A stretch of 64,000 bases of DNA from contig NZ_CP113060.1 in the NCBI RefSeq assembly GCF_026625725.1, positions 4,222,001 through 4,286,000 of the forward strand, given 5' to 3'. Positions 55,801 through 59,756 of this stretch are shown here, in pieces; the stretch's first letter is position 1; every line of letters begins with the position of its first letter. The position numbers and the translations under genes are program-made. Below the pieces are notes generated by a model. The model did no database searches and was not told the DNA's origin. It saw only the letters and a list, made by a program, of their open reading frames with translations. The stretch is from Pseudomonas sp. SL4(2022) (GTDB taxonomy: Bacteria > Pseudomonadota > Gammaproteobacteria > Pseudomonadales > Pseudomonadaceae).

Positions 55801-56176
55801 CCGCGTTATAGCCAAGCCACGCTGAAGCGCCTGGGGCCGCATTGACTTGCGGAGATGGGGTTGGCGCTTCCGGCCAAGCAACGCCACCAGGCGTATCCAC
55901 AGAGTCGACAACGCCATCAGGTGCCACCAACGGCGCGTCGGCAAGTAAGACAGGCTCTTCAGCCATGACTGGCATTGGATCTGCGGGCAGAGCCTGCTCA
56001 GAGTCATCAGGGATTGCAGAACTGGCAGTATCGTCCACAACCCAGCCAACCTCGGTCACAGGCTGGGCATCCTGAAGCTGACCTAAAGGCGCATCCTTGG
56101 CTTTGAGTCGCTCTGCTTGGTCGGCCGCCGAACCTTTACCAGTAGAAACTGCAGAGGGATCGTTACGCTTGACCAT
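34811..56176 (-). CDS. Giant VCBS-repeat surface adhesin (7121 residues)
   Basis: A single uninterrupted frame of 21.4 kb. The N-terminus (about 180 residues) is acidic and Pro-rich with no Sec signal. Then come several dozen VCBS-type repeats of about 100 residues in two alternating kinds. Kind 1 contains YG-F-ID--G-W-Y--DN and ends in a GTND-like turn; kind 2 contains AVTEDG, GFTLNADGSYSFDP and ASYQHLAAGQTQ. A unique region near 49.7-50.4 kb and a LamG-like region near 48.6-49.1 kb interrupt the array. Six copies of another module occupy the C-terminal third. The last ~190 residues are Ala/Asp/His-rich. No RTX nonapeptides were seen. GGAGG lies seven bases before the ATG. It is the last gene of the unit with two ABC ATPases and HlyD, so type I export to the cell surface is the expected fate. 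Confidence 0.93.
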   Translation of the reverse strand: MVKRNDPSAVSTGKGSAADQAERLKAKDAPLGQLQDAQPVTEVGWVVDDTASSAIPDDSEQALPADPMPVMAEEPVLLADAPLVAPDGVVDSVDTPGGVAWPEAPTPSPQVNAAPGASAWLGYNAADTDVADATRLVPLNAPESNFVLTEVPSAGSIHAISVHGETEKPVVQDRQPLSALAVTGDTSGHLREDAQQVVSGKLSSTGVSGTEHWQIDRSVGLYGHLQINEDGHWRYTLDNTSSKVQGLCAGEQVREHFVAAVTDSAGRTRFIPLTIAIDGTADQAIIRGSDAGQVTEDRNLLVSGTLTVSDVDADQAHFHSTVLSGRLGILTLDTAGHWFYQLDNGNVAVQALGAGKTATDVLTVSSMDGTTHQITITVHGSNDRALISGTHSATVTEDNLLGAQGRLSVSDVDQGEAGFVPQTLTGGYGQLQLDAQGHWSYQLDNANPSVQALGEGESATDTLTVTSLDGTPQQITIVIRGGNDVAQITGSLTGSVAEDSALLAKGTLVVTDADQHQAHFNPEVVSGQYGNFSLDANGHWLYVLDNTSLAVQGLKSGEQVTDVITVTSVDGTACQLHISVAGTNDIPVLSAQAQAVTEDGVLLTGQLQAHDVDHQDMLAFSASTTPAGFILNVDGSYSFDPSHVAYQHLAAGQVQTLTIPITVTDSVGASSTQNLMISLTGTNDGSTISGVDTGSTAEGNTQLVTGQLTIADVDDGQAHFMAQVGVAGTYGTFTLNEQGQWTYQLDNSKPALQALKTGDSVTDRFTVSGADGTMHQVSMTVTGKDDGALIAGTDSATVTEDQSVHSGQLQASGQLSITDPDAGEAHFTAQTSVAGTYGSFSIDTTGYWTYSADNSQTAIQQLKAGDSLTDTVTVTSADGTSHTVTVTLQGTNDTPVLQAQTQAVTEDGTQLQGRMVATDVDAHDTQAFSMANAVDGFTLNADGSYSFAPSHASYQHLSAGQTQDVVIPVTVTDSAGTISTKNLTITVTGINDGASIAGVSSGNTAEDNPQAVTGKLSIADADDGQAHFLAQSGTAGHYGSFTLAEDGHWSYQLDNSKAAVQALKTGDSVTDSFTVTSADGTPHQVTVTVNGKDDGAVIGGSDSGNVTEDSNATAGQIATAGQLTVTDPDAGQDHFNAQVTKGLYGTFTIDAAGHWGYSADNSQAAIQGLKAGATLTDSMTVSSADGTSHTLSVTIQGSNDAPTLSAQAQSVTEDGARLTGQMVASDLDTGDTQAFSTQNPPAGFTLNADGSYSFDPADAAYQHLAAGQTQTLTIPITVTDSAGATSTQNLSITIIGSNDSAIIGGRVANNITEDSVVSAGGMLRAGGQLTVVDPDAGEAVFVVQTGVSGAGHYGSFSIDASGHYSYTADNTQATIQQLKAGETLTDRFTVATADGTQQVVTITINGAEDKPVLQAQTHAITEDGARLTGKMLATDVDAGDTQRFSVAHPVAGFALNPDGSFSFNPATASYQHLASGQTQDVVIPITVIDSAGGTSTQNLTITVTGVNDRATISGVNTGSTAEDNTQAVTGQLTVADVDDGQAHFVAQSGSAGTYGTFSLNEQGQWSYSLDNSKASVQALKTGDSVTDSFTVTSADGTTHQVSVTVTGKDDGAVIGGADSGTVTEDQSITAGKIATTGQLFVTDPDAGEDHFTAQANAAGSNGYGSFSIDTAGHWIYTADNTQTAIQQLKAGETLTDSVTVTSVDGTQHTISVTIAGANDGAIIAGTDRGSVTEDTAVASGTITTSGILTITDADAGEAHFVAQSAIAGTYGSLAIDEQGHWTYNADNSQKAIQDLNTGDHLTDTLTVRAADGTTQTITITLEGKNDKVLAGSLSGSAVEDTTPIITGDLHNIQSGTALHLGDQVLHGQFGTLDLRDGGHWIYTLDNANPLVQGLKAGDTRTETITVHPPQGEPQDITITITGTHDQPVISVPTAAAHGIDAVSVINDINGATDFGSIAETATGVNTGLKVVAMYLPGSTVNQLAGIPADQLATTQTAYALNGGLGFQYLSSSGWLATHMPTLAATFNTHGARNNWDGGIVVFQDGSVGRMINVHGGNPGENDYIYFKLIPGVNANHGLTTLHGSGTAGATLEVFDGQTSLGHVTVAADGHWTLTATQALADGDHQLHTLTNGVASDPQTVHVSGGAVTIADQAASLGAVTEDSASHSDVSGQLTVSDVDANDHPAFTAQHDSQGTYGKFSIDAQGQWHYVLDNSLAATQALAAGQVTTESFHVTVTTDSGETVTRDVTFRVTGSNDAPVVTAATSVSAATLDPVTEDTAKSYTEADLLKLVGASDIEGDHLSITGITVDAQYGSFTKLQSGDWQFTPAPNAHHDDIPVSITVSDGHQTTTAHAQLDITPVTDAPTPGLAVVAEQHVIEFGQAGTGAILNSGTLQTHGAMSAMAIEFSVIGGQQVAVAGHNGPTLVSYATPSNSDEFYIWNPANLTVKVNGQEYATGVNMGSDTASHRFTFLWDGAAGTLDVLRDGQVVKHLDGVGQGYQIPGDGKLAFGNDQDSFGGGFSPSDAWHGQMFSAALATGHVTPAQVAQAPLRDVLHGSPSLVIDIQASGSGLVDTTGHHTVTSVGVITTPSTMVDTQIASPNPGALLHLTPSFGTPADADDHLTQALIKGFAAGTVLDDGHGHAHTVTGPDDKVDIHDWNTASLTAQLPAGSHDNLRLEMQVTTTGPDGATAVACTDIPIVIDHAQAVPSVTIFDPGVVAPGVIDVQILLNGNASAQFSGDVTGAVTENTVVSTHGQLTVTDSDAGQSFFKTQTHDGSYGSLSINPKGQWTYTLDNSKVEHLAAGQTLLETVRVTSADGTPQDITITIHGSNDAPVVNAQTQSVTEDGALLRGLLVATDIDTGDTQSYSTTQAVDGFTLNTDGSYQFDPSHASYQHLAAGQTQDVLIPITVTDSAGATSTQNLTITVTGSSDTAVIGGRITNFVTEDSVVSTAAMLRAGGQVTVVDPDAGEAVFVAQTSVTGAGHYGSFSIDASGHYSYTADNTQRAIQQLKAGETLTDRFTVATADGTQQVVTITINGAEDKPVLQAQTHAVTEDGARLTGKMLATDVDAGDTQRFSVAHPVAGFALNPDGSFSFNPATASYQHLASGQTQDVVIPITVIDSTGGTSTQNLTITVTGVNDRAVISGVSNGRITEDQGFSATHTLSCGGKLDVTDVDTGEAAFAVQHGAGANGYGNFVLDPSGNWTYSADNTQSAIQQLKAGETLTDTFTASSTDGTTHTVTVTIQGTNDAPVLAAQTQAFTEDGTLLQGRMVATDVDAHDTQTFSIAQPVDGFTLNTDGSYSFDPRHASYQHLAAGQTQDVVIPVTVTDSAGATATQNLTIRLIGTNDAPHISGADVGRVVEDQTLSVNGQLQISDADDGQAHFVAQTATAGSYGSLTLSEDGHWQYQLDNSKPEVQALKSTETATDTFTVHSADGSSHSITITIQGQRDNVVIGGVDVGVVKEDVSAVTGGHLVATGESAEFVPLQQRTTLGDFSMDADGAWTYTLDNSRIGTQALKAGETATETVTITHTDGSTHSITLSVMGTNDAPVLSAQTQAVTEDGTQLTGHLVATDADHGDTQTFSHANTVDGFTLNADGSYSFDPSHASYQHLAAGQTQDLVIPITVTDSTGLSSTQNLTITLTGSNDGATIAGTDSGAVTEDSHITSGKISTSGTLTVIDPDAGQDHFNALISNGHYGVFTLDAAGQWTYSADNSKPEIQHLKAGDTLTDSFTVTSADGTAHTVTVIVAGTNDAPVLAAQTQAVTEDGAQLQGHMVATDVDASDTQVFSTAQVIDGFTLNADGSYSFDPANAAYQHLATGQTQNLVIPITVTDSAGATSTQNLTITITGANDGAVISGVATGTVTEDLTLSVSGQLAITDADDGQAHFVAQTATAGSYGSLTLSEDGHWQYQLDNSKPEVQALKSTETATDTFTVHSADGSSHSITVTIQGQRDSVVIGGVDVGVVKEDVSAVTGGHLVATGESAEFVPVSSLRTTLGEFSMDADGAWSYTLDNSATTAQALKDGETTTDNVSITHTDGTTHTITITVMGTNDAPVLAAQTQAVTEDGSLLSGHMVATDVDAGDTQSFSIASAVDGFTLNADGSYQFDPTHASYQHLAAGQTQDVVIPVTVTDSAGATSTQNLTITVTGTNDTAVIGGRIANFVTEDGVVSTAGMLRAGGQLTVVDPDAGEAVFVAQTGVSGAGHYGSFSIDASGRYSYTADNTQNAIQQLKAGETLTDRFTVATADGTQQVVTITIKGAEDKPVLQAQSQSVTEDGSLLRGQMVATDVDAGDTQHFSVAHPVAGFVLNPDGSYTFNPAHAAYQHLAAGQTQDVVIPITVIDSGGGTSTENLTITVAGTNDAPDIRSTRASARMVYVDAPSISITGQLHVRDTDDGDTQTWSVSGGGQGHFGHLDFDAQTGRWTYQLDKSDADTQALKAGEQAQEAFQITVTDGSGASSSTIVRVMVVGTNDAPILTAQSQTVTEDGAQLNGHMVATDVDAGDTQSFSIANAVDGFTLNADGSYSFDPSNAAYQHLIAGQTQDLVIPVTVTDSAGASHTQNLTFTITGANDGAVIGGAFTGAVTEDQSVQSGQLQATGQLSITDADSGEGRFIPQTDVLGSYGLGRFSLDAQGHWSYSADNSQKAIQQLAVGATLNDSFTVQAADGAQHTVTVTLTGTNDAPQFHLQVAPDYHPEVESGDVLPLVINNIGSSRIAQYLDIQQILQGQAPIGAYANTCVTVSLGGLALVGPDGQAAQVFAPGQEFKLQTLVDWQQQGPGHEFRVFGPKGTVGLDISFHDAGDPNHITGPQGQASLYVNQVSIWPPFHAWQASASTGTASDSGLLTATEGGPALSGQFHASDIDVGDTLAFSLGHPVDGFTLNADGSYSFDPSNAAYQHLAAGQSETLSIPITVTDSAGASTTQTLTILLRGANDAATFGGVETGATQEDRPDALSGQLTVADADDGEAHFIAQSGTAGSYGQFSLDENGQWHYQIDNSKPEVQALRDGQNVTDSFTVRSADGTAHTVNISIAGKNDAAVITGEDHQTLTEDQNVSGGQLIAHGQLHASTPDAGGDQFTPLQDLAGKFGHLSLGADGSWVYKADNNSPAVQALHGGQSATESFTVHSVDGTAHTLSLSIQGADEPRHDIWSSIVSTIKSNWAPYNLIGHAIDARDVGALGSMRLAFTSGNPSVVDANGHVLASGSSLGAFGHDISIGQVLDLLKSHPGAQLVLDGNVGGSSGFYLHDSGNVMELHFRGLSHYNTANNPMGQVPIDGLPTPLSAAATVPDVSDSLTISVTDISVDHAGQLQTSGQLSISDADTGENHFNAQRDVAGTYGSFSIDASGHWVYSVDNGQAAVQNLQAGAQLTDSFMVMSADGTSHVVSVAVYGKNDAPVLFAQAQAVSEDGALLNGQMHASDADTGDTQTFSIDQPVAGFALKADGSYSFDPSNAAYQHLAEGQIETLTIPITVTDHMGASSVRDLTITLTGKNDAAVITGVDQRTVTEDQDVDGFGNLHVTGQLQVDDPDGNAGPLQFQQQNTVQASYGHFTLNADGYWLYEADNKNPAIQQLKTGESLTDTLTAHSADGTAHTITVTIQGQDDAAAFVPQAQAAQVSSSDVYTIIGVQLMSSEHREFQFMAEVLLGNTDPRSYVSAEMSFTNTSVALRAPDGSLASVYHAAGGMTTVPLMDLRNWHNKGQGYDVVLVDATGMPVNVFPHDPGDPDKMSGFNQYVTGFSGPFNAAVVLYPDMQAASSGGAVQGSAVVPAMAPVLYDAAHVLEDNGQQISGFIEVQDADQGQSSMQPMTVHHAAHGTFSIDVNGDWVYQLDSSRPDVQALKDGETLLETITVHSADGTPHTVNITIHGQSDGAVISGADTGRVIEDQQVTAAGRIETHGQLTVSDVDAGEAVFVAQNAVATKFGHFSIDASGAWRYEVDNNKAEVQALKPGGTPGETGHVFHALAEALSQSTQPGFHAVGEALSRGTTDGVEGALDLSIQGAAIVLSGPAGTTPVVYAMDAQGRSTIGVDELLSWMHQGMGYEVHLQGAQTDVQAFVHDRGDAARLHGLPLSGVAELNDPASAAQHLALQWHTAPVPGELSEVVSVASADGTTHQITLNIQGTAEDAVITGVDTGSVTEDAHVTGAGLIEAHGQLAIQDPDKGQAAFAPLHELAGQYGHLSLEASGLWTYTADNNSAALNGLSKNQSAVETFVVKSVDGTAHTINVTVNGADEKPDLWPEISRTLMAQGGWDTRGYQVIAQRMAAGDSAGLRDVVMNVFDGKPTVVDAAGHVLHTFDQGTKFFGYRVPMDELCQQLKAHPGAMLVMQGSVGGSAGYFFHNAGDEGMLRFEGAYMNQPANHLLGSVPINGLPQANAGGAAHGNAAAQLGGADSGSVLADGDAQLQTQGHMTVLDADGGQAHFTVQHGVHGHYGQFSIDAQGSWHYQADGHQGVLQQLAAGQALSDSFSVTSADGSSHTVTVQLFGSRVATAAVISGVDSGSVVEDAAQAVVGGQLSIVDPDPGEAHFIAQADVPAQHGHFSLQDNGAWTYTLDNKSATVQALKAGESFTEHLTVSSVDGSTHVLTVTVQGSNDTPMLQAQSQSVTEDGSLLRGQMAAQDVDHGDALHFSTPNAVGGFTLNADGSYSFDPSHHDYQSLTAGQVRDIDIPITVTDSAGATATQLLSIHITGRNDSTFIYGVDSGQVQAGVHPQTSGDLHASDDDAGQGGFQAGTVKGSFGSLSIDAQGHWTYQVDGHDSFVQHLLPNSHITEQLTVHSVDGTAHDIDVEVGGAPAGMQLPPVIQLPASAGGHDVFAGILAAVHAAGYQYQGLADELDKGSLASVGNLDLSITGVHVQVVDKFGQVVQSISPTAENAATLHVSELLLWHAQGHSIVATSDSGLDSTHMWLHNSGDLHNIQVSLPDGTGFNGWVEEYTFGELSLTAQPPAPSPAPPAADDFGPQYDDPTPSVDNLQGGTHAAVVVDLNHPVSSADNTHHEAAAPAQSDALHDPGLDVHSAGTTGGAADSYSPVADYLQFAGSAMPSAAMGEHSGMSNPAVHEYLAAAGIDSLTPTADDMHMPPTAVLMDLQHAGVSGEHTAANEQSVDPVVDDLAAIENPLADDPNQHHGGI
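35370..35777 (-). other. Unrecognised HDxGD-type module, copy 6 (most C-terminal)
   Basis: About residues 6801-6936. Starts with a helical GHDVFAGILAAVHAAGYQYQ segment, continues LDLSITGVHVQVVDKFGQVV, LLLWHAQGHSIVA and ends with LHNSGDLHNI. The order of conserved parts is the same as in the five other copies. Confidence 0.6.
37080..37501 (-). other. Unrecognised HDxGD-type module, copy 5
   Basis: About residues 6226-6366. KPDLWPEISRTLMAQGG, then YQVIAQRMAAGDSAGLRDV, KPTVVDAAGHVLHTF, LCQQLKAHPGAMLVMQGSVG and FFHNAGDEGML, ending GSVPINGLP. Closest to copy 2 (40.35-40.75 kb). Confidence 0.6.
37964..38328 (-). other. Unrecognised HDxGD-type module, copy 4
   Basis: About residues 5950-6071. GHVFHALAEALSQ, FHAVGEALSRGT, LDLSIQGAAIVLSGPAGTTP, ELLSWMHQGMGYEVHLQG and FVHDRGDAARLHG. 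Inserted inside a VCBS repeat, between its DN-motif half and its SADGTTHQITLNIQG half. Confidence 0.6.
38942..39342 (-). other. Unrecognised HDxGD-type module, copy 3
   Basis: About residues 5612-5745. DVYTIIGVQLMSSEHREFQF, MSFTNTSVALRAPDGSLASV, LRNWHNKGQGYDVVLVDATG and FPHDPGDPDKMSG. Confidence 0.55.
40351..40754 (-). other. Unrecognised HDxGD-type module, copy 2
   Basis: About residues 5142-5275. HDIWSSIVSTIKSNWAPYNL, NPSVVDANGHVLASG, VLDLLKSHPGAQLVLDGNVG and YLHDSGNVMELHF, ending GQVPIDGLP as in copy 5. Confidence 0.6.
41709..42112 (-). other. Unrecognised HDxGD-type module, copy 1 (most N-terminal)
   Basis: About residues 4689-4823. DVLPLVINNIGSSRIAQYLD, VSLGGLALVGPDGQAAQVFA, LVDWQQQGPGHEFRVFGPKG and FHDAGDPNHITG. 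Confidence 0.55.
44238..44575. repeat. Near-identical repeat block A1 inside the giant gene
   Basis: Matches 45750-46087 with very few differences over about 340 bp, in frame (offset 1512 bp, 504 codons). It encodes most of two consecutive VCBS repeats (the VVIGGVDVG / VTEDLTLSVSGQL region). Confidence 0.75.
45750..46087. repeat. Near-identical repeat block A2 inside the giant gene
   Basis: Partner of 44238-44575. The shared DNA, not only shared protein sequence, points to recent duplication or gene conversion. Confidence 0.75.
46758..47347. repeat. Near-identical repeat block B1 inside the giant gene
   Basis: Matches 51651-52240 at an in-frame offset of 4893 bp (1631 codons). The first ~390 bp are almost identical, and the rest is clearly diverged. 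A third, less similar copy of part of the unit lies at about 43.13-43.70 kb. Confidence 0.75.
48560..49070 (-). other. LamG/concanavalin-like domain of the giant protein
   Basis: About 170 residues with lectin-like jelly-roll character: EQHVIEFGQAGTGAILNSGT, FYIWNPANLTVKVNGQEY, HRFTFLWDGAAGTLDVLRDG and GDGKLAFGNDQDSFGGGF. The pattern of strands with an embedded W-DG turn resembles LamG/pentraxin folds. A carbohydrate-binding role is possible. Confidence 0.5.
49745..50385 (-). other. Unique non-repeat region plus Ig-like domain of the giant protein
   Basis: Begins HGIDAVSVINDINGATDFGS and continues through GGIVVFQDGSVGRMINVHGG to a bacterial Ig-like stretch (GATLEVFDGQTSLGHVTVAA, DGHWTLTATQALADGDH). 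The first ~150 residues match no repeat elsewhere in the protein and I do not recognise them. Together with the LamG-like part they form the centre of the molecule. Confidence 0.5.
51651..52240. repeat. Near-identical repeat block B2 inside the giant gene
   Basis: Partner of 46758-47347; covers a kind-2 VCBS repeat and the following kind-1 repeat. Confidence 0.75.
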
Positions 56177-56229
56177 GGAAGGCCTCCAAGCACATCAACT
56201 GACGGACAAAGACAACCCTAACAAGAACG

Positions 56230-57579
56230 TCAACGCTCGTGAAATGAAGTGTCTGCAGTCAGAAAAATAGGTTTAAGCAGATACTGAATAACGGACTTAC
56301 GCCCGGTCACGATATCCGCCTCGCCAGTCATGCCGGCGATGATGCGACGCTCGCTGGAGCCGATATAGGGGTTATCCAGACTGATCTGTACTTTGTAAAA
56401 ACTGGCACCCGTTTCCTTGACTTTGATCGAGGTCGGTGACACTCGCTTGACCTTCCCTGCAACAGAACCGAAGCGGCTGTAGTCATAGGCATCGACCTTG
56501 ACCATAGCGTTCTGGCCAACCTGGATAAAACCGATATCACGAGGCGCGACCATAACATCCATAACCACGGCCTGATCCGCCGGGACGATATCCGCCACTA
56601 CACCACCCGGCGCGATAACTGCGTTTTCCAATGTTTGCGGCAGGTTCATCACCACCCCGGCTACAGGGGCCTTTATCTCGAAGCGTGCGCTGCGCTGTGC
56701 CAAGGCTCTCTCTTCGGCCTGCAATTCACGCCAAAGCTCGGTGGTCTTGCCAAGCTCAATGCTGACCCCCTGAGTGAACTCGGCATCCACACTGGCCATC
56801 TCGGCCTGCAGAGTGATGATCTGATCTTCAGCAGACGCTATACGTGAAGCGAGCTCAGATTGACGCCCCTCGACCGCTGCAACCTGCTGACGTGCCTCGC
56901 TAAGCATCAGTTGACTCACTAGCCCCTTTCGAGCGCCTTCGTCGAGCCGCACTAAGCGGTTACGTGCCTCTCCAAGCTCGCGAGCCAGCAAGGCCTTGTC
57001 GCGCTGAAGCTCTGCAATTTGTCGCTGCTGCTGAGTAATGGCACTGCGTTTGGCATTGTTCAGGGACTTGCGCTGAGCATCCTGTATTTCGTAGGACCTT
57101 CGCGCCTGCTGCACCATATGGGGATATTTCATATACGCCGTGAAATCAGGCTGACGATTCTCGAGCAGCGCGCCCAGCCGCTCACGGTCAATCAACGCTG
57201 AGGTCAGCTTGATTTCATTTTGCTCCCGTTCCTTATTCAGATTGGTCGCTGCGAACTCGACCAAGGGCTGCCCCTGAGTAACGGTTTCTCCCTCACGTAC
57301 CAGTAGCTTGACGATACTTCCGCCCTCTTCGACCTGCAGGCTTTGTACCCCCTCACTAGGCTGAACGTCGCCGTGCGCACGGGCCAACTCATCAACCTGG
57401 GCAAATGCGGCCCAAACGATGAACACTATGACCAGCACCACAATCGACAGTAGCGTGCGACGCAACAAGCGTGTCTGGCGCGAGTCATCCAGCAGGTTAT
57501 CGATACGTGCGCTGAAGTTTTGCTCAGCCGCAACAACCGCAATGATTTCTGGTGCTTCTTTTTTAGTCATGGGGGTCAT
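56230..57579 (-). CDS. HlyD-family type I secretion periplasmic adaptor
   Basis: Membrane-fusion protein of 449 residues. A cytosolic N-terminus of about 40 residues is followed by one membrane span (LLSIVVLVIVFIVWAAFA). A lipoyl half motif (SLQVEEGGSIVKLLVREGET) follows, then a long coiled coil (about 120-290) and the second lipoyl half (FEIKAPVAGVVMNLPQ) with the beta-barrel region. It links the inner-membrane ABC exporter to an outer-membrane TolC-type channel, which is not encoded in the window. Its ATG overlaps the stop of the upstream ABC gene (ATGA), and the giant gene follows after 53 bp. Confidence 0.93.
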   Translation of the reverse strand: MTPMTKKEAPEIIAVVAAEQNFSARIDNLLDDSRQTRLLRRTLLSIVVLVIVFIVWAAFAQVDELARAHGDVQPSEGVQSLQVEEGGSIVKLLVREGETVTQGQPLVEFAATNLNKEREQNEIKLTSALIDRERLGALLENRQPDFTAYMKYPHMVQQARRSYEIQDAQRKSLNNAKRSAITQQQRQIAELQRDKALLARELGEARNRLVRLDEGARKGLVSQLMLSEARQQVAAVEGRQSELASRIASAEDQIITLQAEMASVDAEFTQGVSIELGKTTELWRELQAEERALAQRSARFEIKAPVAGVVMNLPQTLENAVIAPGGVVADIVPADQAVVMDVMVAPRDIGFIQVGQNAMVKVDAYDYSRFGSVAGKVKRVSPTSIKVKETGASFYKVQISLDNPYIGSSERRIIAGMTGEADIVTGRKSVIQYLLKPIFLTADTSFHER

Positions 57580-59756
57580 TCGCTGGTCAATGTGGCAGGG
57601 GCGGCTTGTTCACTCTGCTCGACAGGAGCAACCGGGCCGAAGTGCAGCAAAGCACCTTCATTCAAGATGGCGACCTGATCTGCCAGTTGAATGAGATCTG
57701 GGCGATGCGTCGTCATAACGATGGTGCTATGCCCACGGATCGATTTGAGCAATTCCTGAAAATACCGATCCAGCAGCGGATCCTGATCACCGATAGGGTC
57801 ATCCAAAAGAATGATGGCGGGGGCCTCAAGAAAAGCCGAGGCTAAACGCACAATCATTCGTTTACGTACATCCGCGGGGTTTTCACTCCAGGGATCGATG
57901 ACCAAATCCAACGCCTGCTCAGCTGAATCGGCGCCCAAAACATTCCACCATGAGCGCCCGGCGATTGAGCTCAGTGCCGAGAACAGACTGGCATCCATCG
58001 CCACAGGCAGGCGCAAAGTCAAGGCCTCGCGAACCGTAACTGGCAGACCACGCACCTGCTGCGGGACGTAACCTGTCCAGGCCCGATAGTCACCTACATC
58101 AAACTGGCGGATGTCTTTGCCACCCACCAGCACGCGCCCACTCTGTGGCTGGCGAATACCCGCGAGTATTTCCAGTAATGTGGTTTTTCCGGAACCATTC
58201 GGGCCTACAACGGCGACTATCTGCCCTGCCGGTATGGCAAAGCTGACACCATTGAGTGCCGCTTCGCGCTCGCTGCTGTAGCGGTAATAGAGGCGGTCGA
58301 TCTGAATGTCATGCTGTAGATCACCGATAGGGGCAACACTCTGCGGGCTGGCCATCTCACCGACACTTTGCAGCAGACGATCTAGCTGACGGGTCGCATC
58401 GCCAAGCTGACGGAGGCGTACTTGATTTGAAAACATCTGCTGGGCCGGTGTCGTGATCCGCCAGATCAGCATCATGGTGGCAATCAAACCGCCGGTGCTC
58501 ATACTTTCCTGCAACACCAATGTGACACCCACACCCATGGTGGCAAGAACAGTTAGCGAAGACAGTGTCTGCGCCATCGTTTGCGCCAGACCGGTAGCCA
58601 AGGCGTAGTCCCGATTGGCTTCAGCCCCATCGGCAATCAGCTCGGAAATTCGTCTGTACCAAAGAACAGAGCCCGCTACGCCATTGAGGCTGCGCAGATG
58701 CAAGGTGAGCGTCAGGCTGATGTCATTCAACTTGCGGGATACAGCACTGACTTTGTTGGCGCGATTTTCGACGTACAAAGCCATAGGCTTTGCAAAAATC
58801 AAGAAGAGCAGAAGGCTGGTCAATGGCACCAGCACAATCCAGCCACCGAGCAGAGCAATCACCAGCAGGAAAATGACAGCAAAGGGATAGTCGGCACTGA
58901 CCGCGCCACCGCCGCCACCAAACCACTGACGCACACTCTCGATTGAACGCAGGCGGGAAAGGTTACTGTCGACGCCCACTCTCGCAGACACTTCCAGCGG
59001 CAAGCCGAGCGCCTTTCGGTAGGCCAGGTTGCCGATTTTCGCGCCAGCCCACGCCGTCATAGTCGCCAGAATCTGCGCACGTGCCATACGCAGCCCCCAT
59101 CCACCCAGTACCGCAATAACGGCAGCCAGCGTGACTGCCATCAGCGTCAACATGGCACCACTAGGAATGATGGTGTTGTAGACGAACATGGTGAACAGCG
59201 AGACAACCAATGTCAGCAGATTGGCAACCAAACTGATCAGCAACACACCGCCAATTTCTTTGCGTGCGGTAAGAACTAACTTGCCCAACCAACCCGGATG
59301 AGCGGCGTCTACAGACTTGTGTTCGTTCGCCTTTCGTACGAACAGCAGAGTGTCACCAGCCTGCGGCTGCACGGCGTAAATCAACTGCTCGCCGTCATGC
59401 CAACACTCTTTGCCTTCATAGCGACCTAGATAGACGAAGACCTCGCCATGCCGGCACAAGAGACTGGCCTGTGGCAGCGTCCTTCCTTCTCGCCAGGTGC
59501 TCAATCGGGTCTGAAAACCGAGGTCGCGCAGTAACTCCTGAAGGTCTGGCAAGCTCAGTGGCTGTTCGGCAGCCGGCAAGCTATCCAAAATGATTTGCGG
59601 CGCGCCAAACCAATCCAGGGCGATCAACAGAGGCGGGATACAGCGGGCCAGAGGCTGGGTTAGCCTGCGAACACCGAGCACATGGCGTAAGTCCGCCAGT
59701 CGATCAGCCTCGCTCGCGTAATTGAGCGCCTCTGCTACAGGGAATGAAGCACTCAT
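57576..59756 (-). CDS. Type I secretion ABC protein with C39-like N-domain and degenerate signature
   Basis: Exporter of 726 residues. About 130 N-terminal residues resemble a C39-like domain without a catalytic Cys in the expected place (SLPDLQELLRDLGFQTRL, GEVFVYLGRYEG). Membrane spans cover about 165-440 and the ATPase about 480-710. Walker A GPNGSGKTT (near 517) is intact. The signature region reads NPADVRKRMIVRL instead of LSGGQ, Walker B is LLDDP with Asp where the catalytic Glu belongs, and switch His is in MTTHRPD. I chose the ATG at 59756, overlapping the stop of the upstream ABC gene. It is probably the ATP-binding-competent half of a heterodimer with that neighbour. Confidence 0.9.
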   Translation of the reverse strand: MSASFPVAEALNYASEADRLADLRHVLGVRRLTQPLARCIPPLLIALDWFGAPQIILDSLPAAEQPLSLPDLQELLRDLGFQTRLSTWREGRTLPQASLLCRHGEVFVYLGRYEGKECWHDGEQLIYAVQPQAGDTLLFVRKANEHKSVDAAHPGWLGKLVLTARKEIGGVLLISLVANLLTLVVSLFTMFVYNTIIPSGAMLTLMAVTLAAVIAVLGGWGLRMARAQILATMTAWAGAKIGNLAYRKALGLPLEVSARVGVDSNLSRLRSIESVRQWFGGGGGAVSADYPFAVIFLLVIALLGGWIVLVPLTSLLLFLIFAKPMALYVENRANKVSAVSRKLNDISLTLTLHLRSLNGVAGSVLWYRRISELIADGAEANRDYALATGLAQTMAQTLSSLTVLATMGVGVTLVLQESMSTGGLIATMMLIWRITTPAQQMFSNQVRLRQLGDATRQLDRLLQSVGEMASPQSVAPIGDLQHDIQIDRLYYRYSSEREAALNGVSFAIPAGQIVAVVGPNGSGKTTLLEILAGIRQPQSGRVLVGGKDIRQFDVGDYRAWTGYVPQQVRGLPVTVREALTLRLPVAMDASLFSALSSIAGRSWWNVLGADSAEQALDLVIDPWSENPADVRKRMIVRLASAFLEAPAIILLDDPIGDQDPLLDRYFQELLKSIRGHSTIVMTTHRPDLIQLADQVAILNEGALLHFGPVAPVEQSEQAAPATLTSE

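Noticed and set aside
35000..56000. CRISPR-like direct repeats
   Set aside because: The repeats are about 300 bp, in frame and coding (VCBS units); there are no short repeats with unique spacers and no cas genes.
34811..56176. RTX toxin or MARTX identity for the giant protein
   Set aside because: No GGxGxD nonapeptide repeats and no toxin effector or autoprocessing cysteine protease domain could be seen; the repeats are VCBS type.
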